This document shows, piece by piece, positions 22,489 to 32,640 of a stretch of 64,000 nucleotides of DNA. The stretch comes from Symbiodinium microadriaticum (Eukaryota; Sar; Dinophyceae; Suessiales; Symbiodiniaceae). Numbering within the stretch: position 1 is the stretch's first letter; the number at the start of each line of letters is the position of its first letter. Location of the stretch: assembly GCA_001939145.1 (NCBI GenBank), contig LSRX01000461.1, positions 102,955 to 166,954 of the forward strand. Reading direction: 5' to 3'. The notes beneath the pieces were generated by a model that made no database searches, had not been told where the DNA came from, and saw only the letters and a program-made list of their open reading frames with translations. A program made the translations under genes and the position numbers.

Positions 22489-22783
22489 CCAGTGAACGAC
22501 CGACCGACCCTCTCTCCGGCTGCAGTGACAAGACGCTGATGCGTTTATCGTCTGGAACAGGTCGTTGTGGATACTACAAACTACCCCTAAACCCTAAACC
22601 CTGCCTTTGATTTAAATCTGGTGACTCACGGTGCAGCGTCTTCCGCAAGCTTCCTTGCTTACCCATTCAAGCTTCGGGTTCACGGGGCGGACGACTGAGG
22701 ACTGCGTAGCTTCTGGCACCACGTCGTTGGCTTCGGGTGGCAGAGTTTGCAAGTGAGGGTCTTAAAATTCACTTAGGGGGTGT

Positions 22784-23483
22784 ATGAAGCAGCCATTCGG
22801 CAAGCTCAGACGCATCGAGAAGTGGGCCTCACGCATGTCAACTTTACATACTGCTGCACGTGTTCTTCATATCGGTGACACTTCTAGTGATACCCGCGGA
22901 AAGCTGGATAGTTTGTCGCACTGGAAATGATCACTGTCTCAACATGCGCGGGAATTTATCAAGCACGTCGGCAAGGTTGTCTGCGCAATTGAGAGTAAGA
23001 TTTCTTTGAAATCCGGCTTCGTTGTTCACACTCCAAGAAAGTCTAAGCCCTAAGCTCTCAGCTGCGAAACTGCTCACCGAGACTCTCATGAAACACACAA
23101 GGAAGGTTAGATTAGAAACATTGGGGTGCAGTGATTTGGTGGACACTTCGCCGAATCTCTTGGGCAAATAGCCTGGCAGTGCAGCGCGTTGCTTTTTTTT
23201 GCAGGGTTCCCCAACATCCCCGAATGTTTTGATGAAAAAGCCTTGCAACACAGCGTGTTTGCAAAGATGGTGCAAACACTATTTGCTCATGCAATCCTTG
23301 GCTTATAAGCTTCGCCGGAAGCTCATGACCTGCGGGACCTTTCATCAAGCCAGCTTGCAGTTGTATGATCTTTCCATTCAAACCGCAAGCTTGCGCGAGG
23401 CGCTGGAGGATACTGTGGTAGAAGACCACAGCATCAGCCCCATAGGCGTCCGATGGTTCAGGATTCAGAGATCAAGGGTGTAG
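22784..23483 (+). CDS. Unknown gene with very short introns and one in-frame TGA
   Basis: Proposed exons are 22793-22994 (ATG possible at 22784), 23062-23163, 23205-23300 and 23350-about 23480. Phases agree at every join. Introns are 67 bp (GTAAGA...CTCTCAG), 41 bp (GC...TTTTTTTTGCAG|G) and 49 bp (GC-AG). Peptides include KLRRIEKWASRMSTLHTAAR, REFIKHVGKVVCAIE, TAKLLTETLMKHTRKVRLET, FPNIPECFDEKALQHSVFAK and LYDLSIQTASLREALEDTVV. A TGA at 22928-22930 interrupts exon 1, although the same frame continues to look coding for 21 codons up to the GTAAGA donor. The locus is either a recent pseudogene, a sequencing error or carries an extra intron. The family is unknown. Confidence 0.45.
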
Positions 23484-23645
23484 ATGTGCACGCAGCGTAG
23501 GTTATGGCTTCTGCTGCGCTTAGTTGTTGTCAGGGGCTTACTTTTAGCAAGTGCTGGTGGATCGGGGACACCCGAAACTTCAATTAAAGCGTCAAGCGGT
23601 CACGGTAGCACAAACTTATTTGGGCACCGTTCTGCTAGTTCATAA
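23484..23645 (+). CDS. Possible small secreted protein (53 aa)
   Basis: An uninterrupted ATG-to-TAA frame. Residues 1-24 (MCTQRRLWLLLRLVVVRGLL) look like a signal peptide, followed by a Gly/Ser/Thr-rich tail (GGSGTPETSIKASSGHGS). It lies directly after the gene at 22.8-23.5 kb and could instead be one of its later exons. Confidence 0.3.
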   Translation: MCTQRRLWLLLRLVVVRGLLLASAGGSGTPETSIKASSGHGSTNLFGHRSASS

Positions 23646-23883
23646 AGGCGGAAGAAGTCTTCTGTAAGGAAGGTTGGAGCTGTAGCAGGCGACGCATGCA
23701 CCGTCAGCATGCATGCTGCCTATTGAAGCCCTGTGTAAGCTAAACTAGCAGATGCGAGCGAGGGCGAACCAGATGTTGGATGAGATCATAGCAACCTATG
23801 CATCGAAGCTACCCCACTGAAACTGTCAACCGCAACTTCCGGAACCTGAAGTCCGATTTGAATCCGTTGATGTTGGGGGCAGG

Positions 23884-24099
23884 GTGATTCGTCACCTTGC
23901 TATGCTAGCTACTCCAAAGGGTGCTTTGGTATTGGGACCCTCGTATGTTCAAACATCAGGGTCCAAAGTCAGGGACCTGGGGGTGAAGACTTGTGGCAGA
24001 AATATACAGGGGCCCGGATCCCTGGCCCGTACCAGTAGAGTTGGCGACGTAAATTTTGCTTTGTTAGACTTCGGGCCCGAGAGCCAATTCCCGGTATGA
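23884..24099 (+). CDS. Putative terminal exon, unknown protein
   Basis: A 71-codon open frame follows GGGGGCAG|GG and ends at TGA 24097-24099. It contains LAMLATPKGALVLGPSYVQT and ends NFALLDFGPESQFPV. Composition is protein-like, and no family is recognised. Confidence 0.35.
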   Translation: MIRHLAMLATPKGALVLGPSYVQTSGSKVRDLGVKTCGRNIQGPGSLARTSRVGDVNFALLDFGPESQFPV

Positions 24100-24380
24100 A
24101 GGAATGAGATCTTCAACTCAATTTGCATCTTAAGACCTATACCCTAAGTCGCGTTGAATTCCCGGACCGGGGAGAGCTGAACAGCCGAGCCATGGACCGC
24201 GCTATCCTTGAAATTGCAGATTCAGAGCATATTCAGAAACGCAAAAACAAATCAAAAATTCCAGAAGCCCTTAGCTAAACCCTAAACCCAAAACCCTAAA
24301 CCGTGTCCCAAGTCATACAGCCGGAAGACCCTAAGCCACCAGGCATTCCCCAACCCCTGACCTTCGAAGCCCTAAATGGT

Positions 24381-24478
24381 GGTTTCCGAAAACAGGGAAC
24401 CCGAATATAGGACCCTAAATAGTAGGCTCCTTGTCATAAGGACCCCAAATATAAGGTATCCTAATTATTGGAAACCCC
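24381..24478. mobile_element. Foldback element, family A
   Basis: Ends GGTTTCCGAAAACAGGG and CTAATTATTGGAAACCCCC, with the shared AGTAGGCTCC and AAGGACCCCAAAT boxes. Confidence 0.7.
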
Positions 24479-24572
24479 CAAATCTTGTATGCCCTCCCCA
24501 TTGCATGCCGCCTTGTCCTTGCCAGGCAACACGCAAACCAGTCCCGAGGCTCGGCTTAGGCTTCTTTTCATG

Positions 24573-24674
24573 TGGGTAGTTCTCTAAAGTAGGGTCCTTT
24601 TTGGGGTCCGTTTTCACATGGGTGCCGTTGTTTCCTTGGGACCCAAAAAGGGGCCCTAATGTAGAAGGCCACCC
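24573..24674. mobile_element. Foldback element, family D
   Basis: Ends GTGGGTAGTTCTCTAAAG and TAGAAGGCCACCCA, interior GGGTGCCGTTG and GACCCAAAAAGGGGCCC. A 147-codon frame (24601-25044) starts inside it; its non-element part (24676-25044) is a weak coding candidate only. Confidence 0.75.
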
Positions 24675-25375
24675 ATGCGGTGACTTGCGCTTTCAGTTGT
24701 TCCTATTCGCAGATTCTAGGGCCGTTTACGGCCTTAGAGGTGTTAACCATGTTTTGGATATGGGTGTTGCGGTCACGGGCTTTGCAGGGTTTTATATGCA
24801 GCTCTTACGAGGTTATAAAAGGGTTTTAGGGTTTAGGACTCTTGACTTTATGGTTCATGGTTTAGGTGTTTACTGGAAGCAGACCATCTGCCTATCCATG
24901 AAGTTAGTCGAGTTGGTTGTTCGAGTTGGGGGTATGGCTTTTGGGACCTCCGTTCCTTCAAACGAAAGCAGTGGTGCCGTGCTGCAGGCGTTTTGCTCAG
25001 GCCTTCGTGGCACTGCTCAAAGGAGCAAGGCACTTAGTACGTAGTCTACAAGCACAGTTATAGGCACCCTAGTTGCGATGATCCTACCTACAACTTTCTT
25101 TTGCCCTACTGAGAGTTTCTACTACACACCGACTTCCTAAATACATCCCTCGATCCTCTGCATAAGTCAGGCGTGATCCCGGCACCCGAAGTCCAGCAAC
25201 CCGAAAGCCCAAACCATAAACCCTAAACCCTACCATAGGCAACCCCAAGCTCGGGTCTATCGGGTCGTAAGCCGGACCATAGATGGATAGTTTTCGAAAT
25301 TCGGGTCCCTGAATGGGATCTATAAATGATCATACGGGTTTCTACAAGGGTACTCTAACTATCAGGGTGCTTTGT

Positions 25376-25472
25376 GCGTAGTTCTCTAAATCAGGGTCCC
25401 TTTTAGGGTCATCTTCAGAAAGGTGCCCTGTTATTTGGGGATCTAAACAGGGACCCTAATTTAGAGAGCGAA
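25376..25472. mobile_element. Foldback element, family D
   Basis: Ends GCGTAGTTCTCTAAATCAGG and CCTAATTTAGAGAGCGAACC. Immediately left (25287-25375) is a diverged relative with GATAGTTTTCGAAATTCGGG. Confidence 0.75.
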
Positions 25473-25829
25473 CCAGACTGATAAGGTAGATAGATAGGTA
25501 GACACTTCTAAGATAGATATCGTATACGGGTGTTTCCGTTGGAGCCCGAAAAACGGATGGTTTATATTATATTACCTTAAACTGCACGTCTCAGGTATGT
25601 GCCCACATCGCAGGCTCTGAGCCAGCACACCTACGCCCTAGTCCCTGAACCTAAACCGTAATCCCCTCAACCCCCAAGCGCAGGCTCTGAAACCTAAACC
25701 CTAGTCTCTGAAGCTAGACCCTAATCCCTACACCCTAAAGCCCCAAAACTTAAACCCTAAACCCTAAAGCCAAAACCGCAGGGCGCAAAAAGGCCCCTCC
25801 TCAGCGCCGTGCTCTCCCCTGCTCTGGCC

Positions 25830-28800
25830 ATGCAGATCTTCGTGGAGACGCCGACAGGAAAAAGGCCCCTGGGGTTCGAAAATGGTGCTTACCCATAGGC
25901 TCCATTACCCATAGGCTCCATAGTAGCTCCTTTTTTGGGGCTTATATACCCATAACCTCCATTACCCATAACCGCCATAGTAGTTCCTTTTTGGGGGCTT
26001 ATATTTAGAATTCTACAAGGTAATCCCAAAAGGAACTACTAAGGAGCCTATGCTTCACCGCCCTTAAAGACCAAACGGGGTCCTGCCCCGTGGTCACGAC
26101 AGCTAGCTTTGTGGAGCTTGGCGGAGTTGTCGTTTACCATTCACCTAGGTAGTAGCAAAAACTAGGTCAAAGTTGCGTGCAGGACCTTCTCTGGTCCGTT
26201 CACAATAGTTACAGGCTCGGACTTTTTGTCCCCCCCCCCCGGCCTCAAGGTCCATCATGGTCCATCTGTTTGAGCAACATGGCAACTTGCGTTTGGTGCT
26301 CACGTGGCTGGGTGCTCCCACGTAGCAGGCTTCACGTCTGAACCCGTCCGTAATGAGCTGAGCTGCCACCCGGACAGATCGAAGCTGCTCGTAGATGGCC
26401 GAGTTATTGCTTACGCAGGGACACTCCAACGCGCGATGAGATGGCACTACATACGTGCTTGCATCCACGCTGCGCGAGCTCTGTCGACTCGGGTTCCTTT
26501 GTTTGCCCTGGCTTTCGTGGCCTCTTCTCAGGTTCTTGTTTAAATGAAGCTTTCGACCCTACAGGCTAAACCCTCGACACTAGACTGCCCTAAACACTCC
26601 CTGAAACCTAAAGTCTTGAATGGAGGAATTTCGGTGTCTGCTTCGAAGTGTCGACTTGTGGTTGATAAGTTTTAGGGTTTCAATTTTGGAGTTCAGCGCC
26701 TCTAGGGTTTATGGTTTCGGGTTGAGGGTTTAGGTTTTAGGCTGTAGCATTTAGGGCTTAACGCATATCCGATTCTAGGCTTATGGTTGGTGCCGTTCCG
26801 GGTTGAGGCTCACCCTCCTGACGCCCGTGCAGAACGACAAATTGATGCAACGCTTAAGGGGAAGGATCGTGATCCTCAACTGTTCTTGTTGTTGTTATCA
26901 TCCTGGATATTCTTACTACGTCCTCCTGTTATTCTACTAAGATTGTTATAGTTATGTTTATGAGTAGTAGGAATGCCCCGTGATAGTTCCAAACCACAAT
27001 TTTTCCATGCCCCTCTCCACATCACGCAAGTTTTTGGGTGAGGGTCTGGTTACGGAGTCTGAGGGCTCAGGATTTTCGTTCCTTCGGAGTGCAAAAGCCC
27101 TGACACATGATGCTGTTGGGAACCTTGGAACCGTAGGGTTAGCCTTAATTAAACCCTAGACCCTGGACCTTGAGGGCTCTAGGGTTCAGAGGGATCTGGG
27201 ATGATTTGGGCCTAGAGTTGGGTCAGTTGCGTATCGGGCTTGACTGTGGGAAGATGTGGGGCGTAGGGGCATCTTCCCGCAGTCATCTAGCCGCTCTAGC
27301 CTTGCACGCAAAGCCCTGCAGATGTGAGACGTTAGGTAAGTGCCATATGATAACGGCATTGCAACAACAATTTGATGCACTTCAGAATGTGAATTTCATG
27401 AGAACTTGCATGTGCAATCGTAAAGTCCTAAACACGATAAGAGCAGTATTACATATGAGTGGACACAAGGCGCACGTCCCGGAGCTCCCACGGATGCCCC
27501 AGAGGATCAGCGTGGATGTGGAGCCAGACACTACCATTCTTGACATCAAGGCTGTCGTCCTGAAGAGGGAGACCATACATCCCTCTTAAGAGTTGCTGGA
27601 TGTGTTTTATTAAGGGCTGTAAACGGGGACCACAGGGGATCACTGGGATATGAAGTTGGGGACTTCGTATGGGATATGCAGAAGTAGTGCTTATATTGGG
27701 GGTTTAGGGTTTGGGGTTGAGGGTCTTACTTACGGTTGATGATATAAATCCTGCATTACCCATAATAAGGGATATACCATACTTCCCATAGTTTAGGGAG
27801 GATTTATATTATCAACAGTAGTGCTTGCTTATTTGAGCGTTCGTTCTGGGCAGACTAGCCCCTTCCCAAATCGGGCCCCTCCGGCTTTGGGGGGCTGAGT
27901 CGGTTTAGGCTTTGGGGGTTTCGGTTTTTTGGCTTTAAAGGCTGAGGGCGTTTACCCTATGAAACCCCAAAACTAAAGCCTAAAGGCGTGGGCTTCCGGT
28001 CAGAGTCAGGGGCTCCAGGCCCAGGGTTCTTTCTGGGTCTCAGGGCCTTTTCCGATTTCGGGGCCGAGGGTTCCTTCGCAGGGTATCTTGAAAGCCTAAC
28101 CTGAACCCTTACGTGGAAGATTTAAGAACTGTGGAATACACCGAAATTTGTCTAGCTGTCGAACTCTCGTTGTGTTGCTTGCTTCCGTGCCAGCAACCCC
28201 TAAACCCTAAACCCTAAACTTTAAACCCTACACCCTAAACCCTAAACCCTCCACCCTGTCCAAACGCTGGGTTTTTTTTGGGTTTGGGATCCGGCACCGC
28301 TTGGGACTTAACTTGGGGCTTGGAGGGTTTGGGGCTTAGCATTTTAGGTTTTACTTCTGGTTTGTAGCGTTGAGGATTCAGGGACTTAGGATTCGGAGTT
28401 CCAGCAGTCCAAAGACCTCCCCAACCAAACACGTCACCAGACTCCTCGAACAAACAACCTACAGCTGCGACTAACCCTAAACCCTAAACCCTAAACTACT
28501 CTAAACCGTTCAAGCTCAAGTGCCTCTTCATTCGTTCCTTTGCAGGGTTTAGGGTTTCGGGACCCTTAAGTTGCATACAACACTCCCAAACCCAAAAGCC
28601 GCCAAAGAAAGGAAGCCCTAAGCCTAATCCCGGAAACCCTCGGATTCTAGAGCTTGGGCTTTCGGGTTTGGGGTTTGGGGCTTTTGGGCTTAGGGTTTAG
28701 GGCTTTCGGGTTCGGGGCTTCAGGGTTTAGGGCTTTGGGAATCTAAACTAAACCTCAGAACAATCCCGAAGGGTGCTATCGACAACTTCAAGCCCTAACC

Positions 28801-29276
28801 GCCCTAAGGCTAAAATCCTGAGCGCTTCCCTTAAGCCGTAAACCCGATATCCTAGGCCCCTCAGCCCTAAACCCGTGGCCCTGAGCCCCATGGGCCTTAG
28901 AGGCTCCCTTGAGCCGTAAACCTCAATACCTACCCGAAACCCCACACGCTACCCTGAGCCCCTAAGCCTTAAATCCCAAGCCCTAAACCCCCAAGCCCTA
29001 AACCCTAAACGCCTAAGCCCTAAGCCCCTGAGCCCTAACCCCCGAAGAGATAAACCCCTAAGCCCTCAAACCACTAAGTCCTAAACCCTGAGCCCTAACC
29101 CCCGAAGAGATCAACCCCTAAGCCCTAAAGTCACTAAGCCCTTAAAGGAACCCTTAAAGGAATCCCTCAAAGGAACCCTTAAAGGAACCCTCAAAGGAGC
29201 TTATAGAACCCTTAAAGCCTTTAAAGGTCAAGATCGAACCTTCCGTCGGCCTCCCGCCGGATCAGCAGAAGCTGAG
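25830..29276 (+). CDS. Ubiquitin-like protein gene, N-terminal half in three small exons
   Basis: Exon A 25830-25864 encodes MQIFVETPTGK. Exon B 27505-27550 encodes RISVDVEPDTTILDIK. Exon C 29227-29276 encodes VKIEPSVGLPPDQQKL. Joined, they align residue by residue with ubiquitin positions 1-44 (MQIFVKTLTGK..., ...EVEPSDTIENVK, AKIQDKEGIPPDQQRL). The ends support the model. Both introns (25865-27504 and 27551-29226, about 1.65 kb each) are GC-AG with AG|G acceptors, and phases agree (2, then 0). The remaining exons (the AGKQLEDG part and the C-terminus with or without Gly-Gly) were not found. The locus is therefore incomplete, a ubiquitin-like domain at the start of a larger protein, or a relic. 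If exon B is not spliced it runs into TAA at the position of ubiquitin Gln40. Substitutions show it is a diverged ubiquitin-like protein, not polyubiquitin. Confidence 0.6.
25884..26052. mobile_element. Foldback element, family E, inside the ubiquitin-like intron
   Basis: Repeated ACCCATAGGCTCCATTACCC and ATAGTAGTTCCTTTTTGGGG motifs are mirrored on the right by CCAAAAGGAACTACTAAGGA. A related element lies at 47602-47690. Confidence 0.65.
26329..26543 (+). CDS. Open 72-codon block inside the ubiquitin-like intron
   Basis: CACGTAGCAG|G is followed by a frame open to TAA at 26541-26543. It encodes FTSEPVRNELSCHPDRSKLL and continues to an Ala-rich hydrophobic end. It conflicts with being ordinary intron sequence of the ubiquitin-like gene, so it is either a nested gene piece, an alternative exon or a chance frame. 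Confidence 0.3.
27731..27820. mobile_element. Foldback element, family B
   Basis: GGTTGATGATATAAATCCTG at the left faces GATTTATATTATCAACAGTA at the right. It lies in the second intron of the ubiquitin-like gene. Confidence 0.8.
28970..29200. repeat. Degenerate CCCTAAA run and AAAGGAACCCTT repeats
   Basis: CCCTAAG/CCCTAAA variants include a 60-odd-bp unit (CCCGAAGAGAT...CCCTAAG) present twice. Five or six copies of a 13-bp AAAGGAACCCTT-type repeat follow. A similar AAAGGAACCCTT array occurs at about 31925-32030. Confidence 0.75.
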
Positions 29277-29381
29277 GCTCTGCCGACATTTCTCGATCAT
29301 GAAGCGGAGTTCCTTTAAAGGGACCCCTAAACCCTAAACCCTAAACCCTAAGCCTAAACCCTTTAAAGGGGCTTCTTTGAA

Positions 29382-29720
29382 GGGTGCAACGCTTCCCTGA
29401 GGTTCTATAAGGTCGAGGGCTTTCAAGCTTTAGGGTTTTAGGGTCTAGAGTTGAGGGTTTAGGGTTCAGGGTTTAGGGGTGTAGGGTTTAGGGTGATTAC
29501 GGCTTACGGTTTAGGGTTTAGGGTTCAGGGTTTCTCCCGAATCCTAAACCCCTCAAACCCTATANGGGTGCAACGCTTCCCTGAGGTTCTATAAGGTCGA
29601 GGGCTTTCAAGCTTTAGGGTTTTAGGGTCTAGAGTTGAGGGTTTAGGGTTCAGGGTTTAGGGTTTAGGGTTGAGGGTTTAGGATTTAGGGTTTAGGGTTG
29701 AGGGTTTAGGGTATGGGGTT
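29382..29720 (+). repeat. Duplicated segment around a single N
   Basis: The sequence from 29382 (GGGTGCAACGCTTCCCTGAG) restarts at 29566, directly after a lone N at 29565, and repeats for over 90 bp. This is the pattern expected from two overlapping contigs joined with one N. Confidence 0.85.
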
Positions 29721-30398
29721 TAGGCTTTCAAGCTTTCGGGTTGTAGGGTCTAGGCTTTTGGGGTTGTCGGGTCTGGATGTGAGGGTTTTAGGACATGGGG
29801 TCTTGGGGGTGAGGTGTTTAGGTTGTGGGGACTCCAGTACATCGCGTCCACATAGGAGGTCCCTAGCGCAGATCCCTGTGATTTCCGGTTCCTTCCATTC
29901 TGAAGCGATGTTGGGGTCTTTGGGAAGGAGTGGCCGTGCACCATCTCTCATGTCTACTCACAGCCTTAAGCCCATATCCTGAACCCTAAACCCTGTATCC
30001 TAAACCCTAAACCCTGAATCCTAAAACCTAAACCCCTCAAGAAAGAAACAAATCGAAATTGCTTGTTGCTGTTGGCCATCCAGAAACATATCTTTTCGGT
30101 CAGGACACCGCTCTCCCAATTCCTATAAACCAAACTTCCGTTTCAGTCAACCCCAGCCCAGCCCAGCCCAGCCCTGCGAGCCGCGGGTGTGCGATGTCAG
30201 TTTTGGGTTTAGGTTTTTGGGGTTTAGGGTGAATGGTTTTGGGGTATGCCTAAGATTACCTGAGCCGCAATCCCTAGACCCGTCCTTATTTTAAACCCGG
30301 TTTAGGCTTAGGGGGGTCCGTACGATTGTGTTCTCAAAACGGTATGTAGGTGATTTGGGGTGCAGGCAAGCCCTGAGCTCAAAATCTAAGCCCTGAAG

Positions 30399-30564
30399 CC
30401 TCTGTATTCGGGTATATCAAGTCGAGCAAGTCTTTGCACAAGGCTGAGCTTTATGCAGATTCTTACAGGAGCCTAGATGGGTCCGTGTACTCTTGCGAAG
30501 GTAGGTCCCCAAAACCACAATCAGGATGGGTTTTTCGTGCCTAATTCCAGAAAGGTTGCGATAC

Positions 30565-30596
<32 letters not shown>

Positions 30597-31140
30597 TGTA
30601 TGTATGTATGTATGTATATATATATATATATATCTTATTTATTTGTTTATTTATTTATTTATTTATATACACATGCACATATATATATATATATACATAC
30701 ACACACACACATATGGACCCTGTTGGTAGCTTTGTTTTCAGCTGAGGATGTTCTCGGTCCTCCAGTTGGAGGATTCCAGGACCGCGTCTTGGATCTAAAT
30801 ATAATTGGGGGGGATGAATACTTAGCAATCGTAGTCTTTATGTCTCCAAGTCTGGTTCCTAGTATGGCTGTTAGGCTGCAAGACCCATTCTAATCCTTCA
30901 GGCCCTTCTATCAATCTTCTAGTCCCTATACGATAGATTGCTTTTGCCATTGTATACCTCCCCTAGCCTCGTTCTGAAGGCCAGTAAACCCACCAACAAC
31001 CTTGCCTTGCCTTCTTTTTGCTGCAGGTTGCGCCTGAGATACCCTATTGTAAATACAGAGGCCGGTCTTCACGGAGGGTCTCCAGCAGTGGAGGAAATAA
31101 GGCACGGGCCCGCAAACCCAAGCTTTTGTGGGATCCAAGC
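30399..31140 (+). CDS. Unknown gene, three exons
   Basis: Exon 30399-30500 (SVFGYIKSSKSLHKAELYAD...) ends at GAAG|GTAGGT. Exon 30742-30881 (EDVLGPPVGGFQDRVLDLNI, then GGDEYLAIVVFMSPSLVPSM) follows TTTTCAG. Exon 31027 to about 31140 (VAPEIPYCKYRGRSSRRVSS, then a Lys/Arg-rich stretch) follows CTTTTTGCTGCAG|G. Phases agree (1, then 0). Intron 1 is GT-AG and contains a GTAT/TTTA/TA microsatellite. Intron 2 is GA-AG. If intron 2 is not spliced, the second exon ends at TAA 30891-30893. The 5' end and terminal donor are unresolved, and the family is unknown. Confidence 0.5.
30560..30715. repeat. GTAT / TA / TTTA / CA microsatellite
   Basis: Compound simple repeat inside the proposed intron 30501-30741. 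Confidence 0.95.
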
Positions 31141-31590
31141 ATATCCCACGGTCCCCCCCCCCCCCACCCTAAACCCTGAATCCTAAACCCTAAACCCCTG
31201 AAGCTCCCCCCCGAAACCCTGCGAGCCTGTTGAAGGTCCCGCTAAACCCTTGCCAGCAAACCCCTAGACCTTGACTTTTGACCCTTCTATACCCGAAAAC
31301 CGTAAAGCCTTTATACCCAAAAGCCTTAAGTCTCAACGCCTAAGCCATGAAAACTTTCACCCTCAAATGCTGAACACCAAAACCTGATACTAGGGAGTGA
31401 TTTAAGGCCGAAGTATATACTTATACTATATGTGTACACGGACCCTTCCCCTAGGGCAAAAAAACCTGACAAGAAAGCCTAGACGGCGAAACCCCCGTAG
31501 ATCCCGACAGAGCCCTCACAGAACCCGCCTAGAAGCCCCATGAGCTGTAAGTCCAAAGGGCTCTAAGTCCCTGGATTCGTAGAATGTGGG

Positions 31591-31677
31591 ACTTTCCGAT
31601 AATTAGGGTACCTTCTTTTGGGGTCCTTACAATATTTAGGGTACTATATTAGGGTCCCCTATTTTCGGAAACCCCCA
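31591..31677. mobile_element. Foldback element, family A
   Basis: Ends GGACTTTCCGATAATTAGGG and CCCTATTTTCGGAAACCCC, core TTTTGGGGTCCTTACAAT. It lies about 1 kb upstream of the carboxypeptidase gene, whose first intron holds a relative. Confidence 0.8.
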
Positions 31678-32164
31678 TGTAGGGCTTCTCTTTTCGGAAT
31701 CAGTCTTATGCTTTGGGAAAGTATCCCCCACAATAGTAGCTAGGGCCCTTGAGGTTGAGAGGGCCCTAAACCCTCAATCCGTAAACCCCAAACCCGAAAC
31801 CCTACATCCTAAACCCTAAACCCCAAACCCGAAACCCTAAATCCTAAACCCTAAACCCCACACCCGAAACCCTAAACCGTCCCAAACCCCAGGACCCTAG
31901 GACCCTAAATCCTAAATCCCGAACCCTTAAAGGAACCTTAAAAGAACCCTTAAGGGAACCCTTAAAGGAACACTTAAAGGAGCCCTTAAAGGAACCCCTT
32001 AAAGGGACCCTTAAAGGAGCCCTTAACGGGACCCTAGTAACGACGCTTTGGGCTCAGGTGGCCGACTACAAACTCCCCGACGGCTGCACTCTGACCTGGC
32101 CGAAGATCCGGGGCCCCTTTGCCAGGGGTTTAGGGCGTAGGGCTTTGGGTTTAGGGCCTCTATG

Positions 32165-32181
32165 ATACGTACATACGTACA

Positions 32182-32213
<32 letters not shown>

Positions 32214-32240
32214 GGTATATATATATATATATATACACAC
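32165..32240. repeat. CATA/TA microsatellite
   Basis: ACATAC units followed by a TA run. Confidence 0.95.
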
Positions 32241-32640
32241 ATACATGCGCACACGCATGGGGAAGAAGGGGTTGAAGGTTCAAAGTTTTACCGTCTGGGG
32301 TCTTGGTATTCAGGGTTTAGGGTTTAGGGCTCAGGCAGGGTATCCGGATATCCAGCTTCAACGAGAAGCCCTTCGTTGATTTTGTTCTGGGGTTTTCAGA
32401 TTTAGCCTTTGGTGACATTCTTGATGCACTTAGTTCATTTTTGAGTTCTTAAGTATTGCCAAGAAAGAACATCTTCTTAAGAGCAGCTGGCTACACACCA
32501 CAGCCGCTGCAGAATGACTTCGACGCAATTTTGGCCCCAAGTACCACTGGACCCTGTTATGCAAGGTCTGTTGGGGCAAAGTGGACCTAAGCTTCAGGGA
32601 GTTGGTGCTCTGTCTTGCTTCCTTGCTGATTGCCCCTGCC

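Noticed and set aside
21757..22610. ORFs of 156-260 aa at 22 kb, and similar at 37.9 and 51 kb
   Set aside because: They run through N gaps, so length and sequence are meaningless.
24601..25044. 147-aa ORF as a single gene
   Set aside because: Its first 25 codons lie in a family D element and the rest includes TTTAGGG-derived codons. Kept only as a weak note.
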